From positions 1 to 24,730 of the forward strand of contig CANRJU010000007.1 in assembly GCA_947631075.1 (NCBI GenBank): 24,730 nt of DNA, in the 5' to 3' direction. Within the stretch, counting starts at the first letter, position 1, and each line of letters begins with the position of its first letter. Source of the stretch: an uncultured Lachnospiraceae bacterium (GTDB lineage: Bacteria > Bacillota > Clostridia > Lachnospirales > Lachnospiraceae). Positions 22,609 through 24,730 of the stretch are shown piece after piece. Made by a program: the position numbers and the translations under genes. The notes beneath the pieces are model-generated. The model did not search any database, had not been told where the DNA came from, and saw nothing but the letters and a program-made list of their open reading frames with translations.

Positions 22609-23805
22609 ATGGCAAAGAAAGAAAACAAATACAAGGATTACGGGCTTGCAACACAGGCAATCCATACTGGAACAGATTACGATGAGGGAACGGGTGCGGT
22701 AAGAAGACCGCTTCACATGGCGAATAGCTATAAGCTACCGGATGATTTATCACAGGTAAATTATTCGTCAACAGATCTTCTGATGTATTCTCGAAATGGC
22801 AATCCAAACCAGCATTGGCTAGAAGAGAAAATCGCCGCACTGCACGAGGCGGACGACGCCATTGTGCTGGCAAGCGGTGTTGCGGCACTTCATGCCCTTT
22901 TTTGGACGCTTCTGAAAACAGGCGACCGTGTAGTATATCCCAATGTCAGCTATATGGCGGTATACCGGATGTTCCATGAGTTGTTCAACCGCAAGTTTGG
23001 CGTGGAAACTGTCATGGTGGACATGACTGACTTGGAGGCGGTAAAAAAGGCGATTACACCGGAAACACGGCTCGTCCATATCGAAACGCCGGACAACCCC
23101 ACAAACGGCGTGACAGATATAGAGGCAATTGCAAAGATCGCTCACGAAAACGGAGCCGTTCTTTCGGTGGACAATACCTTTGCTTCCCCGTTTAATCAAA
23201 AGCCGCTACAGTTCGGCGCTGATTTTGTAGTGGAGGCGCTTACGAAGTTTATCAACGGCCACGGAGACGCGCAAGGGGGAGCCATCATCTCCAACGATCT
23301 TGAAACGATGGATCGTATCCGTTACGAGGCGCAGGTCAATGTCGGATCTGTCATCAGCCCGTTCAATGCCTGGCAGATCTTCCGCGGCTCCGTTACCTTC
23401 CCCCTTAGAATGAGGCAGATTAATGAATCAACACAGAAAATTGCCGAATGGCTCGAAGAGCGAGAAAATGTCACCTTTGTGTCCTATCCAGGACTTCCCA
23501 GCAATCCCGGATACGGGCTTGCCAAACGCCAGATGAAAAACGGCTATGGTGGCGTGATTTCGTTTGGCATTGATACTGATGATAAAACCGTAGAGAAATT
23601 TTGCGCTGCATTAAAGGTTGTGACCTTTGCCGTGTCTCTCGGACATGATGAGAGCCTGATTTTCCCCCAGCCGAGCTATGATGAACGGATTCATCTCTAT
23701 CCAGAAAAATTCCAAAAAGGCTTTATCCGTTTTAGCGTTGGGCTGGAAGAGCCAGAGGATATTATCGGCGATCTCGATCAGGCGCTGCGAGCAGTCGGGC
23801 TGTAA
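22609..23805 (+). CDS. PLP-dependent trans-sulfuration enzyme (cystathionine/methionine gamma-family)
   Basis: This 398-residue enzyme belongs to the Cys/Met-metabolism fold-type I family (cystathionine gamma-synthase, gamma-lyase, O-acylhomoserine sulfhydrylase, methionine gamma-lyase). Marks in order are YSRNGNPNQ at 60-68 (phosphate-contacting Y60 and R62), ASGVAALHALF at 88-98, IETPDNPTN (158-166), VDNTFASP (187-194, D188) and the Schiff-base lysine K213 in LTKFINGHGD. The usual YGGTY stacking motif reads YMAVY here (115-119), a variant that could reflect a particular substrate. The exact reaction cannot be read from sequence. It shares an operon layout with the zinc methyltransferase, so work on homocysteine or methionine is likely. 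Confidence 0.92.
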   Translation: MAKKENKYKDYGLATQAIHTGTDYDEGTGAVRRPLHMANSYKLPDDLSQVNYSSTDLLMYSRNGNPNQHWLEEKIAALHEADDAIVLASGVAALHALFWTLLKTGDRVVYPNVSYMAVYRMFHELFNRKFGVETVMVDMTDLEAVKKAITPETRLVHIETPDNPTNGVTDIEAIAKIAHENGAVLSVDNTFASPFNQKPLQFGADFVVEALTKFINGHGDAQGGAIISNDLETMDRIRYEAQVNVGSVISPFNAWQIFRGSVTFPLRMRQINESTQKIAEWLEERENVTFVSYPGLPSNPGYGLAKRQMKNGYGGVISFGIDTDDKTVEKFCAALKVVTFAVSLGHDESLIFPQPSYDERIHLYPEKFQKGFIRFSVGLEEPEDIIGDLDQALRAVGL

Positions 23806-23841
23806 AGCATACTATAGAAGTGAACATAAATAATGTAGGCG

Positions 23842-23875
23842 GGGGAACGGCAAGTAATTTAGCTTGCTGTTCCCC
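23842..23875 (+). terminator. Strong hairpin between the met genes and the relaxase
   Basis: GGGGAACGGCAAG (23842-23854) pairs with CTTGCTGTTCCCC (23863-23875), a 13-bp stem with one G-T pair and an 8-nt loop. Both genes point into it (stops at 23805 and 23889), so it may end transcripts from both sides. The T-run on either strand is poor. Confidence 0.6.
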
Positions 23876-23888
23876 TATAAACGCTGCT

Positions 23889-24730
23889 TTACCGCTCATA
23901 ACCTTTATCCTTGTTTTTTCTCTGGGGAAGTTTCTGCTTCTCACGCTGTTTCTGGTGCAAGCGTTCCCGTATAGACCGTGCTTCGGTTTCCTCGCCGAGT
24001 AGCTCAGATACATCCCGCTTGCTATCGTACATCATAAGCGGCTGGTATCTATCACCGTAAGCAGACTGCACACGGGCAACCGCAGAGCGTTCTTTGCCGG
24101 GACGGATGGCAAGGCGTTCACTCATCAGTTCGCCGGAATCAAACTCTGCTGCCTGTTGTTGCAGTTCGGCGTATTCTTTGAGCGCATTATCAAGCTCGGC
24201 GGTATATTTCTGTTCCTGCTGTTCCAATCGTTTCAGCCCTGCTTCCATCGTGGAAATATCCTTGCGGATCACATCAACACCTGTGTCCTCTGTATATTGG
24301 AGCGATTGCAAAAGCAGCGCCTTTTCAGAACGCAGTTCCTCCAATTCTTCGGTCAACTCCGCAATGCGGCGGGAAAGCTCCCGGTGCTTCGGTATCTGTA
24401 TGATCGGCGTCGCTTTCTTTTCGGCAAGGAGCGTTTTGCGTTCCTTGTTCTTTTCTTTGATCTGTTCCGCTATGCGGATATACCGTGTAAGCTCCGGCTG
24501 TAATACTTTCAAATTCTTCTCAATGTGTTCTTTGCCGCTGAGAATGTGCCGCACCTGATAGCGGAAAATAATCAACTTCCCGCGCAGGGCTTCCATCGCC
24601 TCGGCCAGCGCCGGGACGGTGTTCCTGACCGTCTGCACCAGCTTCTTCATCTGTGCTTTCAGCTCATGCAGGAGAGCATTGTCACGCCGGATCTGGCGAT
24701 TGATCTCGCAGCGGTCAGAGACAACGCCCT
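23889..24730 (-). CDS. Relaxase/mobilization protein, C-terminal part (runs off window)
   Basis: The frame is open from the right window edge to a TAA at 23889-23891, giving about 280 residues. Upstream of the internal ATG at 24648-24650 it reads GVVSDRCEINRQIRRDN, then LLHELKAQMKKLVQTV. This style of long lysine-glutamate coiled-coil tail ending in KPRQRKNK-type basic residues is typical of the C-terminal part of MobA/MobL-like relaxases in Tn1549- and Tn4451-family elements. These relaxases nick the transfer origin with an N-terminal domain that is not in the window, so nuclease motifs cannot be checked. The gene would be one of the core mobility genes of the element. Confidence 0.75.
   Translation of the reverse strand, partial: GVVSDRCEINRQIRRDNALLHELKAQMKKLVQTVRNTVPALAEAMEALRGKLIIFRYQVRHILSGKEHIEKNLKVLQPELTRYIRIAEQIKEKNKERKTLLAEKKATPIIQIPKHRELSRRIAELTEELEELRSEKALLLQSLQYTEDTGVDVIRKDISTMEAGLKRLEQQEQKYTAELDNALKEYAELQQQAAEFDSGELMSERLAIRPGKERSAVARVQSAYGDRYQPLMMYDSKRDVSELLGEETEARSIRERLHQKQREKQKLPQRKNKDKGYER

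Larger units (their letters stand above)
13072..24730. mobile_element. Probable integrative/mobilizable element end (right limit outside window)
   Basis: The left edge is placed where the capD-like homology ends. It contains five serine-recombinase-family genes at this end and a mobilization relaxase C-terminus at the far right, the two module types expected in Clostridia integrative conjugative or mobilizable elements (for example, Tn1549- or Tn4451-like). A LysR/methionine gene trio lies between as likely cargo. It is also possible that only 13072-19932 is the inserted unit, bounded by TTGTCAAG on both sides, and that the rest is older element DNA. Confidence 0.5.

Noticed and set aside
1..24730. 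tRNA, rRNA genes and CRISPR arrays
   Set aside because: No cloverleaf-like stretch, ribosomal sequence or regular spaced repeats were noticed by reading; a dedicated RNA scan was not possible.

Overview
The window looks like a piece of a Clostridia-type Firmicute genome, probably from a gut anaerobe (Oscillospiraceae/Lachnospiraceae-like). That is inferred from strong GGAGG ribosome sites, an EpsG-type polymerase, large serine recombinases in tandem, and a Tn1549/Tn4451-style relaxase tail. No species marker is visible.
Region 1 (5-13070, all minus strand) is a surface-polysaccharide locus. Read in the direction of transcription it holds: the 3' remnant of a CapD/PglF-like sugar-nucleotide dehydratase, a DegT-family aminotransferase, a PglC-like initiating sugar-phosphate transferase, a family 4 glycosyltransferase, a LicD protein, a family 2 glycosyltransferase, an IspD/TarI-like cytidylyltransferase, an extended SDR epimerase, a CDP-alcohol phosphatidyltransferase, the complete dTDP-L-rhamnose set rfbA-rfbC-rfbB-rfbD, an EpsG-like polymerase and a shortened glycosyltransferase. 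It predicts a rhamnose-containing polymer, probably decorated through a CDP-activated polyol or sugar. The rfb, SDR, cytidylyltransferase and aminotransferase genes look GC-richer than the AT-rich transferases and polymerase, the usual mosaic of such loci.
Region 2 (13072-19932, minus strand) is a tightly coupled run of five serine-recombinase-family genes that ends in a terminator. It starts inside the capD-like gene, which keeps only about 80 C-terminal residues here. Two of the three-to-five-gene set look catalytically dead: the 124-aa protein and the 484-aa paralogue have lost the nucleophilic serine plus one catalytic arginine. The promoter-proximal gene has lost its N-terminal nucleophile segment at the right junction. 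The 8-mer TTGTCAAG lies at both edges.
Region 3 (19933-24730) holds a plus-strand sulfur/methionine module: a LysR regulator with LysR-type dyads downstream, a short MetE-type zinc methyltransferase, and a PLP trans-sulfuration enzyme. It ends in a hairpin and faces the C-terminal part of a minus-strand mobilization relaxase that runs off the window. The recombinases plus relaxase suggest that 13072 to beyond 24730 is one end of an integrative conjugative or mobilizable element inserted in the polysaccharide locus, with the methionine genes as cargo.
The points I would check first are the recombinase array with its dead members, the disrupted capD-like gene, and the cytidylyltransferase that appears to start at an AUA codon.
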